Part shown: positions 18,113-26,746 of the stretch, piece by piece
How the letters are laid out: the number at the start of each line of letters is the position of its first letter
Numbering within the stretch: the first letter of the stretch is position 1
DNA from: Jhaorihella thermophila
Lineage (GTDB): Bacteria; Pseudomonadota; Alphaproteobacteria; Rhodobacterales; Rhodobacteraceae
Reading direction: 5' to 3'
DNA: 64,000 nt
Assembly: GCF_900108275.1 (NCBI RefSeq)
Contig: NZ_FNVD01000001.1
Coordinates: 248,001 to 312,000, forward strand
Made by a program: the position numbers and the translations under genes
Notes under the pieces: generated by a model
Database searches by the model: none
What the model saw: the letters and a program-made list of their open reading frames with translations, nothing else
Told to the model about the DNA's origin: nothing

Positions 18113-20314
18113 CTAACCCGCGCTTTGCAGCAGAAATTCACGCAGGACGCCGGGATCGAACGGCTTGTGCACCAGCCGTGCCCCGATCCGCTCGCACAGA
18201 TCGGCCAGATCGCTGGAGCGGTTGGCCGAGATCACGCAGGCCGGCAGGGGGCCGTAGCGCGCCCGCAGGCGGATGATGGCATCGGTGCCCAGCCGCCCGT
18301 CATCCAGCTGATAATCCACCACGATGACGTCCGGCGCGATATCCACCTCTTCCAGCAGCGCCATGGCCTCGGCCTCGTTCGCGCAGGGAAAGACGTCCAC
18401 GCCCCAGTTCTCCAGCGTGACCGCCACCGCGTTGCGCAATTCGTCATCGTTCTCGATCAGCAGAACGATGCGCTGTCCCAGATTCGAACCGGCCGGCATC
18501 CCGTCCTCGGGGCGTATCTCATCCGCGCCGGGTCGCGAGGCCAGCGGCAGGCTGACCGCAAAGCGCGTGCCATGCCCCTCTTGCGAGACAAGCTCCAGCG
18601 GGTGGTTCAGCAGGCGGCAGGCCCGGTCCACGATGGCCAGCCCCAGCCCCATCCCGTCGGCCGCGCTTGCCGCCGCGTTCAGGCGGTGGAACTCGGCGAA
18701 TATCTCCTCCTGCTGGCTTTCGGGAATGCCGGGGCCGGTGTCCCAGACCTCCAGCCGCACCCCCGGGCGCGCCCGCCGGACGCCGACCAACACGCGCCCG
18801 GTTTCGGTATAGCGCACCGCGTTCGACACCAGGTTCTGCAGGATCCGCCGCAGATAGGCCGCGTCGCTGCGCACCACCGCGCGGCTGAGCACGATGCGGA
18901 AATCCAACCCCTTGCGCGCCGCCACCGGTCCCAGTTCATCGGCCATCTGCCGCAACAGCAGATCCAGCCGCACGTCGGACAGGTGCACCTCCGCCTTGCC
19001 CGAATCGAGCTTGGAGATGTCCAGCAGCGCCCCCAGGATTCCCTCGACGCTGCGGAGCGCATTCTCCGCCTTGTCCAGCCGCTGTTTCAATTCCGCTTCG
19101 TCCGTGGCGCTGCCGATGGAGGCAATGTAGAGCTTGGCCGCCGAAAGCGGCTGCAGCAGGTCATGGCTGGCCGCGGCCACGAAACGCGACTTGGAGGCGT
19201 TGGCCCGTTCCGCTTCGGCCAGCGCGTCCTCAAGCTCCAGCGTCCGCTCCATCACGCGCCGTTCGAGCGTCTCGTTGACGTCCGATATCGCCCGCATCGC
19301 GGCCCGTTCCGCCGAAACGTCGGTAAAGCTGATGACAAAACCGCCATCGGGCATCCGCTGCGCGAACACCGTCAGCACCCGCTGCGCGCCGATCTCGATC
19401 TCCATCGACAGCGGGGCGTGGCGCTCGTCGCTGGCCACCCAGTCCAGCAGGATCTGCGCGTCAAAGGCATGGGCAAAGCGCACCTCGCGCTTGAGCTGGT
19501 CATAGACCGTCCGAAACGAGGTGCCGACGTGAAACCGGCCCATCGGCAGCGACAGGAACTCGCCCACCCGCCGGTTCCAGCCGATCAGCCGGTCCTTGCC
19601 GTCGAAGATGCAGACACCCTGGTTGAGATGTTCCAGCGTGGCGCGGATCAGCCGGGCCTGGTCGTCGCGCAGCTTTTCGCGTTCGCGCCGTTCCAGCCGC
19701 ACCATGTCGGTCACGTCCGTCTGCACCACCACCGTGCCGCCGTCGGGGGTGCGCTGTTCGCTGACCTGCAGCCAGCGGGCGCCGGCGAGGCGGGCGTTGA
19801 ACGCGACATGATCGTCCCTGTGCCGTTCCATCCGGCGGGCGGCCCAGATCTCGGGTGTCTCGCCGCGCGGCAGGATCAGGAAGGGGCTCTGCGACACCAG
19901 CCGGACATAGTCGGCATAGGCAAGGCCGGGACGGAACAGGTGGTGGATGTCGCGGGTGTGTTCGCCAAAGCGGCTGTTGCAAGTGACCAGCTCGTCCTGC
20001 GGGTTGAACAGGGCGAACCCTTCCTGGATGGTTTCGATCGCGTTCCACAAGTCGGCGCGGGCGGCCTCGGTTTCGGCATTGGCGCGGGCCAGCCGGGCGT
20101 TCGATTCGTTCAGCAGGTCGATCGCGCGTTCCAGCGCCTCGGTGCGGGCGCGGACCTCTTCCTCGAGCATGGCGGCGCGTTCGAACTGGGCATAGGCCAC
20201 GCCGGTTGCGTCCGCGCTCTGCTCGACCCGGCGCATCAGCGTGGTGGCGATCTTCAGCAGCTTCTCGTTCTGCCGCTCAAGGCTGTCGGCGGGGTTGACC
20301 AGCGTGTGCGCCAT
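18113..20314 (-). CDS. PAS-containing hybrid histidine kinase (NahK/ErcS'-like)
   Basis: 733 residues, no membrane segments. N-terminal coiled coil (about 10-90), PAS domain (IETIQEGFALFNPQDELV, about 95-200), second PAS (LNQGVCIFDGKDRLIGWN, about 240-350), HisKA with the phospho-His in SHDLLQPLSAAKLY, HATPase with LVSNAVRY and DTGPGIPESQ, and a C-terminal receiver with phospho-Asp in VIVVDYQLDDG. The SHDLLQPL type and the adjacent FIST gene resemble the NahK-NosP pair of Pseudomonas; NahK is also called ErcS', a regulator of PQQ ethanol oxidation. Start follows the FIST stop by four bases. It probably passes phosphate, directly or by a phosphotransferase, to the LuxR-type regulator in the same operon. 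Confidence 0.88.
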   Translation of the reverse strand: MAHTLVNPADSLERQNEKLLKIATTLMRRVEQSADATGVAYAQFERAAMLEEEVRARTEALERAIDLLNESNARLARANAETEAARADLWNAIETIQEGFALFNPQDELVTCNSRFGEHTRDIHHLFRPGLAYADYVRLVSQSPFLILPRGETPEIWAARRMERHRDDHVAFNARLAGARWLQVSEQRTPDGGTVVVQTDVTDMVRLERREREKLRDDQARLIRATLEHLNQGVCIFDGKDRLIGWNRRVGEFLSLPMGRFHVGTSFRTVYDQLKREVRFAHAFDAQILLDWVASDERHAPLSMEIEIGAQRVLTVFAQRMPDGGFVISFTDVSAERAAMRAISDVNETLERRVMERTLELEDALAEAERANASKSRFVAAASHDLLQPLSAAKLYIASIGSATDEAELKQRLDKAENALRSVEGILGALLDISKLDSGKAEVHLSDVRLDLLLRQMADELGPVAARKGLDFRIVLSRAVVRSDAAYLRRILQNLVSNAVRYTETGRVLVGVRRARPGVRLEVWDTGPGIPESQQEEIFAEFHRLNAAASAADGMGLGLAIVDRACRLLNHPLELVSQEGHGTRFAVSLPLASRPGADEIRPEDGMPAGSNLGQRIVLLIENDDELRNAVAVTLENWGVDVFPCANEAEAMALLEEVDIAPDVIVVDYQLDDGRLGTDAIIRLRARYGPLPACVISANRSSDLADLCERIGARLVHKPFDPGVLREFLLQSAG

Positions 20315-20318
20315 CGCG

Positions 20319-21497
20319 TCAGCCCTCGGCCGGGGGGTAGATCGCCACGCCGGTCAGCGTCTGGTTGACATGCATGGAATTGACCTGCTCGCCATAGGTG
20401 CAGAACCCCACCACCCGGTGCCGCGACAGGATCCGCGACAGCGCGCCGGCCATCTGTTTCTGCTCGGCCTCGACCCGCCGCAGCAGGCAGTCGCAGCCCA
20501 AGATCGTGTCGGGCGCGCCCGGCTCGCTCAGACGCCCCAGTTCGCGTTCCAGGTGCGAAGCCATGTCCTCGGGTTCCGACAGGGTCAGCACCACGCCTTC
20601 GTCTATGGCGGAAAAGAACACCAGGTCGCCATTGTCCGCCACGCGCTGGATCGAGCGCACATGGTGCTGGTCGCCGATGCGCACCACCACCGGGTGCGAG
20701 GCAAAGGTGAAGGTGGTCAGCTGCTCGGGATCCTTGCCCAGGATCCGGGCATATTCCCGCGCCGCCGGTTCGGCGTTGATCTCGTGCACCACGCGGCGGG
20801 CGGGGTCGGCGCCGGTCACGACCATGCGGGTTTCGGTGGGGATCAGGTGATCGGTCTTGAACACCCGGATCGGGCATCGGGTGCGCACCTGCACCAGCAC
20901 GGCGGCGTTTTCCAGCGCCTGCCCGTCATGCAGCACGAAGGTGCGTTCGAACCGGGTGCCGTCGCCCGCCGAGCCGCCAAAGAGCGGCACCGGCCCCAGC
21001 CCCAGCGCGATGTCCGACACCAGCGCGTCCTCGCGCGTGCTCAGCCCGTCGATCATCAGAAAGATGAACTCCGACCCCCAGCCGGGTTCCTCGGCCGCCA
21101 GCGCCCGGCGCGACCGGATCATGCGGTGGATGATGTCGGTGCCGTCGAAGCGGTCCAGGTCCGGAACCAGGATCGTGCGCGCGATGAAATGCGACCGGGG
21201 CAATCCCAGCGCGACGATTTCGCCCTCGGCATAGCCGTGCTGCGAGATTTCCCCGGCCGTGGTGCAGCCGACCACCCGCGCGGGGGCCAAGCGGTCGCGG
21301 GCGGCGGCGATCAGCGCGGCCACATCGGTGCGCGGGCAGGCGAAGAGGATCACGATCTCGAACGGGGTGTCGCCCAGGCCCCGCGCCAGGGTCTCGACCG
21401 CATCCGCCGCCCGGCAATCGGCGACCGCCGTGCGCACGATGCGTCCGGTCCCGGCCTCGCCCAAAGGCGCGTCCGTCAGGCCATTGATCTGGTTCAC
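20319..21497 (-). CDS. FIST domain sensor protein (NosP-like family)
   Basis: 392-residue protein with FIST-N (about 20-210: VVGCTTAGEISQHGYAEGEI, FGGSAGDGTRFERTFV) and FIST-C (about 220-380: LGCDCLLRRVEAEQKQM, VVGFCTYGEQVNSMHVNQT). FIST proteins are cytosolic ligand sensors; NosP in this family binds haem and nitric oxide and controls a partner kinase. GTG 21497 is chosen because a GGAGGAG ribosome site lies just before it; an ATG nine codons upstream is possible. Lies between the response regulator and the hybrid kinase in one operon. Whether this one binds haem, NO or a small alcohol/aldehyde-related ligand cannot be read from sequence. Confidence 0.87.
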   Translation of the reverse strand: MNQINGLTDAPLGEAGTGRIVRTAVADCRAADAVETLARGLGDTPFEIVILFACPRTDVAALIAAARDRLAPARVVGCTTAGEISQHGYAEGEIVALGLPRSHFIARTILVPDLDRFDGTDIIHRMIRSRRALAAEEPGWGSEFIFLMIDGLSTREDALVSDIALGLGPVPLFGGSAGDGTRFERTFVLHDGQALENAAVLVQVRTRCPIRVFKTDHLIPTETRMVVTGADPARRVVHEINAEPAAREYARILGKDPEQLTTFTFASHPVVVRIGDQHHVRSIQRVADNGDLVFFSAIDEGVVLTLSEPEDMASHLERELGRLSEPGAPDTILGCDCLLRRVEAEQKQMAGALSRILSRHRVVGFCTYGEQVNSMHVNQTLTGVAIYPPAEG

Positions 21498-21526
21498 CGC
21501 GTCTCCTCCCCGTGGTCGCGGCAAGT

Positions 21527-22219
21527 CTAGGTTGCCGGGGGGCCCTCCTGCAAGGCGTTCGGAAAGCTCGATTCCTTGGCGATCAGCACCGCCTGCGTGC
21601 GGCTTTGCACGCCCAGTTTGCGCATGATCGCAGTGACATGCGCCTTGACCGTGGTTTCGGCGATCGACAGGTCATAGGCGATCTGCTTGTTCAGCTTGCC
21701 TTCGCAGATCAGTTGCAGGATCCGCGCCTGTTGCGCGGTCAGCGAGGCCAGCCGCGCCGCCGCGTCGGTCTGTTCGGCGGTCGCCGTGTCGTCCAGCAGC
21801 ACATGGCCGGCGGGAATGAACTGTTCGCCCCGTGCAAGCGCCCCGATCGCCTGCTGAAACACGTCGCGCTGGCTGTGCTTGGGTACGAACCCGTTGGCGC
21901 CGGCATGGATGGCCGAGCTGATGATCCGGTTGTCGGCCATGGACGACACGACCACGATCGGCGCCCCGGTGGCGCGGCGCAGTCGGATCAGCCCGTCCAG
22001 CCCGTTCACGTCGGGCAGGTTCAGGTCGAGCACGATCAGATCCGGCCCGGATCCGCCGGCCATCCGGTCCAGGGCGTCGGCCAGACAGGCCGCGGTTTCG
22101 ATCCGGCGGATGCCGGTTATCGCCTGCAGCGTCATCGACAGCGCATCGCAAAACAGCGGATGGTCGTCCACGATCAGCGCCGATTGAAAGCCGTTTGCAT
22201 CTGAGCCGCTTTGGGTCAT
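21527..22219 (-). CDS. NarL/LuxR-type response regulator (AgmR-like)
   Basis: 230 residues. Receiver domain 12-130 with phospho-acceptor Asp65 (VLDLNLPD) and Lys in GFVPKHSQ; LuxR helix-turn-helix at the C-terminus (LTAQQARILQLICEGKLNKQ, AETTVKAHVTAIMRKLGVQS). It is the first gene of a regulator-FIST-kinase operon and lies just beyond the PQQ dehydrogenase terminator. Pseudomonas AgmR/ErbR, a regulator of the same type, controls PQQ ethanol dehydrogenase, so this is the likely activator of the dehydrogenase and perhaps of coxS via the shared upstream motif. Confidence 0.9.
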   Translation of the reverse strand: MTQSGSDANGFQSALIVDDHPLFCDALSMTLQAITGIRRIETAACLADALDRMAGGSGPDLIVLDLNLPDVNGLDGLIRLRRATGAPIVVVSSMADNRIISSAIHAGANGFVPKHSQRDVFQQAIGALARGEQFIPAGHVLLDDTATAEQTDAAARLASLTAQQARILQLICEGKLNKQIAYDLSIAETTVKAHVTAIMRKLGVQSRTQAVLIAKESSFPNALQEGPPAT

Positions 22220-22270
22220 GCCTTTGCCGGTTTGTCTGCTTTGCCCCAGCCTATCAAAGGGGGAGGCCGG

Positions 22271-22300
22271 GGAAAAATAGGCATTAGGTCGTAGGAGGAA
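22271..22300 (-). promoter_or_regulatory. Shared motif site A (response regulator upstream)
   Basis: Minus-strand CCTACGACCTAATGCC followed by TATTTTT, 52-80 bases before the response-regulator start. It matches sites B and C in the ACGAC core and the downstream AT-rich part. Consistent with an activator site for autoregulation; inference. Confidence 0.45.
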
Positions 22301-22303
22301 GAA

Positions 22304-22334
22304 AAGGCGCGCGCCCAAGGAGGACGCGCGCCTT
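22304..22334 (-). terminator. Intrinsic terminator of the PQQ dehydrogenase
   Basis: Perfect ten-base stem (AAGGCGCGCG with CGCGCGCCTT, 11-base loop); on the minus strand it is followed by TTCTTCC. It lies 22 bases after the dehydrogenase stop and separates it from the response-regulator operon. Confidence 0.75.
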
Positions 22335-22355
22335 GATCCGACAACGGGCGAGATA

Positions 22356-24116
22356 TCAGTTGGCGGCCATCTGCTTGGGCAGCTTGAAGGTCCAGAGCAT
22401 GCCGCCCTGGTTGAGATAGTTGACCTTCTTGGCCACTTCGCCGCCCCACAGCGGCACCGCGCCGCCCCAGCCGGAGATGACCGAGACATACTGTTCGCCG
22501 TCCATTTCCCATGTGATCGGCTGGCCGACGATGCCCGATCCGGTCTGGAAGCTTTACAGCACCTCGCCGGTTTCGTCGTCGAAGGCCATGAACTTGCCCT
22601 CCGGCGTGCCGGTAAAGACAAGCCCGCCGGCGGTGGCCATCACGCCGCCCCACAGCGGGGCCTCGTTCTTGTATTCCCACACGATCTTGCCGGTATCGGG
22701 GTCGATCGCCTTGAGGCTGCCGATGTGGTCCTCGTAATTGGGCTTGATGGTGAAGCCCGCGCCCAGATAGGCCGCGCCCTTCTTGTAGGTGATCGGCTCG
22801 TTCCAGATGTCCATGCCCCATTCGTTGCTGGGCACGTAGAAATTGCCGGTGCGCTGGCTGAAGGCCATAGGCATCCAGTTCTTGCCGCCCAGGAAGCTGG
22901 GCGAGGCAAAGATCACTTCGCCCTTCTTGCCGTCGGCCGCGTCGCGGGGATCGCCGGGGCGGTTGTCCTCGTTGAAGATCGGGCGGCCGTTTTCGTCGAT
23001 GCCACTGGCCCAGGTGATGTCCTTGACAAAGGGATAGGCGGCGACGAACTTGCCGTCCTCGCGGTTCAGGACATAGAAGAACCCGTTGCGGTCGGCGGTG
23101 GCGAAACGCTTGTTGCCCTGCCGGTCGGTATAGGCGATCACCTCGTTCACGCCGTCATGGTCCCAGCCTTCGCGCGGGGTGGTCTGGAAATGCCACTTGA
23201 TCTCGCCGTTATGCGGGTTCAGGCCCAGCCGCGAGGCGGCATAGAGGTTGTCGCCCGAGCCGTCGTTCTTCTGCCCCGCATCGCGCAGCCAGCTGTTCCA
23301 GGGCGCGGGGTTGCCGGTGCCAAAGACCAGAGTGTCGGTGTCGATGTCGTAGGACCCGCCCAGCCAGGTGGCGCCGCCGTCGGTCTTCCACATGTCGCCC
23401 GGCCAGCTGGCGTTCAGCGTGCCGGTCATGGTGCTTTCCTTGCCCTTGTAGGTGCCCATGTGGCTTTCGATCACGGGCCGGGTCCAGACCAGTTCGCCGG
23501 TTTCGGCGTCACGCGCCTGCACTTCGCCGACGATGCCGAATTCACCGCCCGAATTGCCGGTGATCACCAGCCCGTCCACGATGATCGGCGCGGCGGTGTA
23601 GGAATAGCCCGCCTTGTAATCGGCGATCTTCTTGCGCCACTTGACCTTTCCGGTCTTGCGGTCCAGCGCCACGATGCGCGCGTCCAGCGTGCCGAAATAG
23701 ATGTTGTCGCCATAGATGGCCGCACCGCGGTTGATCACGTCACAGCAGGGCAGGATGCCTTCGGGCAGGCGGGCGTCATATTGCCAGATCTCCTCGCCGG
23801 TCCTGACGTCGATGGCATAGACGCGGCTGTAGGATCCGGTGATGTACATCACCCCGTCATAGACCAGAGGCTGGGTCTCCTGTCCGCGCTGCTTTTCGCC
23901 GCCAAGGCTGAAGGCCCAGGCGGGGGCGAGGTTCTTGACCGTGTCCTTGTTGATCTTGTCCGGCGGGCTGTAGCGCTGAAGATGGCGCCCCATGCCGTTG
24001 GTGACCACCTGCGAGGTATTGGCCTGGTCGTTCTTCAGATCGTCCTCGGTGACGCCGGCATGGGCCATGCCCGCTGCCATGACACCCGCGACGACCAAGG
24101 TGATAAACCGGTTCAT
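22356..24116 (-). pseudogene. PQQ-dependent alcohol dehydrogenase, lanthanide type, with in-frame stop
   Basis: Periplasmic eight-bladed quinoprotein oxidising alcohols, like ExaF/PedH. Signal peptide [20 protein letters not shown]; vicinal disulfide Cys124-Cys125 (ILPCCDV); catalytic Asp319 and the extra metal-ligand Asp321 in GWDHDGVNE, the D-x-D pattern of lanthanide-dependent enzymes; PQQ-region motifs GTGNPAPWN and [21 protein letters not shown] at 22554-22556 (codon 521) interrupts the frame: TGEVL[15 protein letters not shown]. The same frame continues with conserved residues to TGA 22356, 586 residues in all. One base change (for example TAC to TAA) would explain it. The missing 66 residues include the last conserved propeller blade, so a truncated product is unlikely to fold. 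No haem motif CxxCH, so it would pass electrons to a separate cytochrome not seen here. Confidence 0.88.
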
Positions 24117-24598
24117 TGGGTTCCTCCCGTCGCAGTCCATGGCCGCTCCCGTCTGTCGCGAACAGGAAAAGAGGAAGGCCGCGTGTATTATTGAAGGCCG
24201 GGCCGCGCGGCGAAATTGCACAATGGTCGTAGGGGAAGTCGCAGGCCCGCACGGCCGCGCCGCAGGGGGGAGGCTGCCGGCGGGCGAGGCGTCCCCTCAT
24301 GTGCCCGACCGGATTTTGGTCTCTTCATGTCAGGGCCGTAGCCCGCATTCCTGAAGCAGTCGTATTTCTTGGCGGGGGAGGGGCCGGTGCGTCGGCCGGC
24401 ACCGTCGGGAAACCGATCCGCGCCCGGCCGGGCGATTCGCGTCCGGCGGGATTGAGCGGCTCCGGGGGCGAACGCGGCCGCGTACACGGGGGGGCGGCTG
24501 CGGGACCGGATGGCCGTCGCAAGGGAAACGCGGGCAGGAAGAAAGGGGCGCCAACCCTTCCGGGCGGCGCCCCCGAATGCGTTCGGATCGGGTCGGGA
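24117..24598. other. Intergenic region upstream of the PQQ dehydrogenase
   Basis: 482 bases with no convincing gene. A GGAGGAAC ribosome site precedes the dehydrogenase ATG. The regulatory-like motif (site B) lies about 95-120 bases upstream of the start. The remaining part to the bactofilin stop is very GC-rich and shows no hairpin-plus-T terminator that I can support. Confidence 0.5.
24211..24240 (-). promoter_or_regulatory. Shared motif site B (PQQ dehydrogenase upstream)
   Basis: Minus-strand CCTACGACCATTGTGC then AATTTCG. It is 95-124 bases before the dehydrogenase start, in the same orientation relative to its gene as site A. Best match to site C: CC(T/C)ACGAC, two variable bases, TGTGC, one variable base, ATTT. 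Confidence 0.5.
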
Positions 24599-25102
24599 TC
24601 AGCCTTCGGCCTTGGCCGCGGTCGCGGCGGCCGGCGCGGGCTTGGTCACCGGGCGGCCGGGGTTCAGCGGGTCGTCCTGGCGCTGCACCGAGCCTTCGAA
24701 ATGCGCACCACTTTCGATGGCGATGGTCTTATGCACGATGTCGCCCTCGACCCGCGCGGTCGAAGTCAGGCGCACCTTGAGCCCGCGCACGCGGCCCACC
24801 ACGCGACCGTTGATCACCACGTCATCGGCCACGACCTCGCCCTTGATGGTGGCGCTTTCGCCGACGGTCAGCAGGTGGGCGCGGATGTCGCCTTCGACCT
24901 TGCCCTCGACCTGGATGTCGCCGCTGGTCTTGATGTTGCCGGTGATGTGCAGGTCCGACGACAGGATCGACGCCGGCGGCTTGGGCTTGGGCGCTGCGGC
25001 CTTCATGTCGCTGGTCGGAGCCGTCGGCGCGGCGGGCGCTGCTGGCCGGGCGGTGTCCTGCGTTTTGTTGCCGGATTCGTGGATCTTGCTCTTAGAAAAC
25101 AT
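24599..25102 (-). CDS. Bactofilin (polymer-forming cytoskeletal protein)
   Basis: 167 residues. Disordered Ala/Pro-rich N-terminus (to about 45), central DUF583 beta-helix (LHITGNIKTSGDIQVEGKVE through ARVEGDIVHKTIAIESGAHF), Ala-rich tail. Polymerises without nucleotide and scaffolds cell-wall enzymes. Its start overlaps the end of the M23 peptidase gene by 11 bases, the same pairing as LmdC-BacA systems, so it probably recruits that peptidase. Confidence 0.92.
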   Translation of the reverse strand: MFSKSKIHESGNKTQDTARPAAPAAPTAPTSDMKAAAPKPKPPASILSSDLHITGNIKTSGDIQVEGKVEGDIRAHLLTVGESATIKGEVVADDVVINGRVVGRVRGLKVRLTSTARVEGDIVHKTIAIESGAHFEGSVQRQDDPLNPGRPVTKPAPAAATAAKAEG

Positions 25103-26420
25103 TTCTCGCAGCCTTGAGATAGGTCATGGGATTCACAGGTTTGCCGTTCACGCGGATCTCGTAGTGCAGATGAGGCCCGGTGGAGCGTCCGGTGCTACCC
25201 ATATCACTGATGTGGTCGCCGCGCGATACCCTTTGGCCCTTTTTCACGCGGATCCGCGAATTGTGCGCATAGTAGGTCTGGATGCCGAAGTCGTGCTGGA
25301 GGATCACCAGCTTGCCGTAGCCTGACTGCCAGCCGGCGAACTTCACCACGCCGTCGGCGGTGGCGTAGATCGGGGTGCCGACCGGGCCGGCAAAATCGCC
25401 GCCCTTGTGAAATCGCCGCCCGCCGGTCATGGGGTCGCGGCGATAGCCGAAGGGACTGGTATACCGCACCGGCGCCCGGACCGGCATCGCAAAGGGCGCC
25501 TTTTCGGCGGCGATCCGGTAGAGGTTCAGCTGGTCCAGCCGGTTCAGGATCCGGTTGGCGCGCAGCTCGTCGGCGGTGGGCTCCTCGCCGCGGGTCGAGA
25601 ACGTGATCGGCGTCAGCGGTCCGCCCATGCCGCTATAGCCGCGCCGGACCTGTTCGAGGATCTGTTCGGGTGGCATGCCGGCGGCGCGGAACATCTTTTC
25701 CAGCGGCTTGACCGAAATCATCATCGCCTCTTCGATCTGGCGGAAGATCTGGTCGTTCTGTTCCTGCATCAGGCGCAGGGCGCGCTTCAGCTCGTCGCGC
25801 TGGCGCAGGGCGTCGCGGGCATCGCGGGCGATGCGGTCGCGTTCGGCCGCGGTTTCGGCCAGCGCCTGCGCGGCAAAGTCGATTTCGGCCGGTGTGGTCT
25901 GCGCGGCGGCCAGTTGCGCGCCCTCCGCGTCCTGCCTGTCCTCGAGCGCCGCCAGCTGCGCGCGGGTCGCGTCGCGCTCCTTCAGCGCGCGGCGCAGCTT
26001 GGCCTGGACGACCTCGAGCCCGGTTTCCAGCTCTTTCGCGCGGGTTTCCGAGGCCAGCAGTTCCGATTGCATCACCGATATCTGCGCCAGCGCCGCGTTG
26101 AACCGCTCCTGCGCGGCAATCGCCTCTTTCGCGCGGGTGTCGCGTTCGGCCGCCAGTTCGTTCAGCCGCTGCTGATAGGCGATCTGGTCGCGCCGGGCCT
26201 GTTCGCGGAAATTGTCCGCCCCGATGCCGTCCATCAGCAGGATGGCGGTGGCGATGATGGTCCAGCCCACCAGCAGCGAAAGCCCCGCATAGGCGATCAG
26301 CTGGGTCGCGGGCCGCAGGCGGATGTATCGCGTGTCGGTGTCCGACTTCAGAAACACGCGGCGTTCGGGAAAGTGCCTCTCCAGAAGCGCGTGAACCCTG
26401 ATGGCCAGGCGTGAGCGCAT
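25092..26420 (-). CDS. M23 family metallopeptidase, membrane-anchored
   Basis: About 442 residues from ATG 26420; ATG 26435 is also plausible. Short cytosolic start, one membrane helix (LIAYAGLSLLVGWTIIATAI), a long coiled coil rich in Ala/Glu/Arg/Gln (about 60-230) and a C-terminal M23 domain with zinc ligands in FHKGGDFAGP and GPHLHYEIRVNG. A murein endopeptidase acting in the periplasm. Co-transcribed with bactofilin; together they resemble the bactofilin/LmdC morphogenesis module. Confidence 0.9.
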   Translation of the reverse strand: MRSRLAIRVHALLERHFPERRVFLKSDTDTRYIRLRPATQLIAYAGLSLLVGWTIIATAILLMDGIGADNFREQARRDQIAYQQRLNELAAERDTRAKEAIAAQERFNAALAQISVMQSELLASETRAKELETGLEVVQAKLRRALKERDATRAQLAALEDRQDAEGAQLAAAQTTPAEIDFAAQALAETAAERDRIARDARDALRQRDELKRALRLMQEQNDQIFRQIEEAMMISVKPLEKMFRAAGMPPEQILEQVRRGYSGMGGPLTPITFSTRGEEPTADELRANRILNRLDQLNLYRIAAEKAPFAMPVRAPVRYTSPFGYRRDPMTGGRRFHKGGDFAGPVGTPIYATADGVVKFAGWQSGYGKLVILQHDFGIQTYYAHNSRIRVKKGQRVSRGDHISDMGSTGRSTGPHLHYEIRVNGKPVNPMTYLKAARNVF

Positions 26421-26746
26421 GTGTGTCGTCCCCATTCCATCCCCGAAATGTCGGCGCCGGATCCGTGCCTGGCGCCCTTGGCCCGCTTGTCTAGCGGCCG
26501 ATCGAATTTTCGGCAAGTTTCAACGCAGTCTCAGGCGGTTGTGCCCGGAAACCGGCAGAAATCCGCCGCTTCCCGCGGGGCGGCACGGGACAATTCGCGT
26601 GCGGGTGAGGGCCGGGGATCACGGGCGCGGGCGGTGGGCTCTTGTGTTCGGGCCGGGGCGCTTTCATTCTGCGCTCCGACGAATTGGGGGGCAGACAGGG
26701 GCGTGGTGCCGTCCCATAGTGTCGGCGAGCGAGCAGGAGGAGCGAG
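26421..26746. other. Divergent intergenic region (M23 peptidase / xdhC)
   Basis: 326 bases between divergent starts. A GGAGGAGCG ribosome site precedes xdhC. Nothing else recognisable as a gene, RNA or repeat. Confidence 0.5.

Noticed and set aside
22554-22556. TAA in the PQQ dehydrogenase as recoded amino acid or programmed read-through
   Set aside because: TAA is not used for selenocysteine or pyrrolysine, and related enzymes have an ordinary aromatic residue there; a nonsense mutation is simpler.
24299-25117. Gene on the plus strand across 24.3-25.1 kb
   Set aside because: It is antisense to bactofilin and reads as low-complexity Gly/Arg-rich protein.
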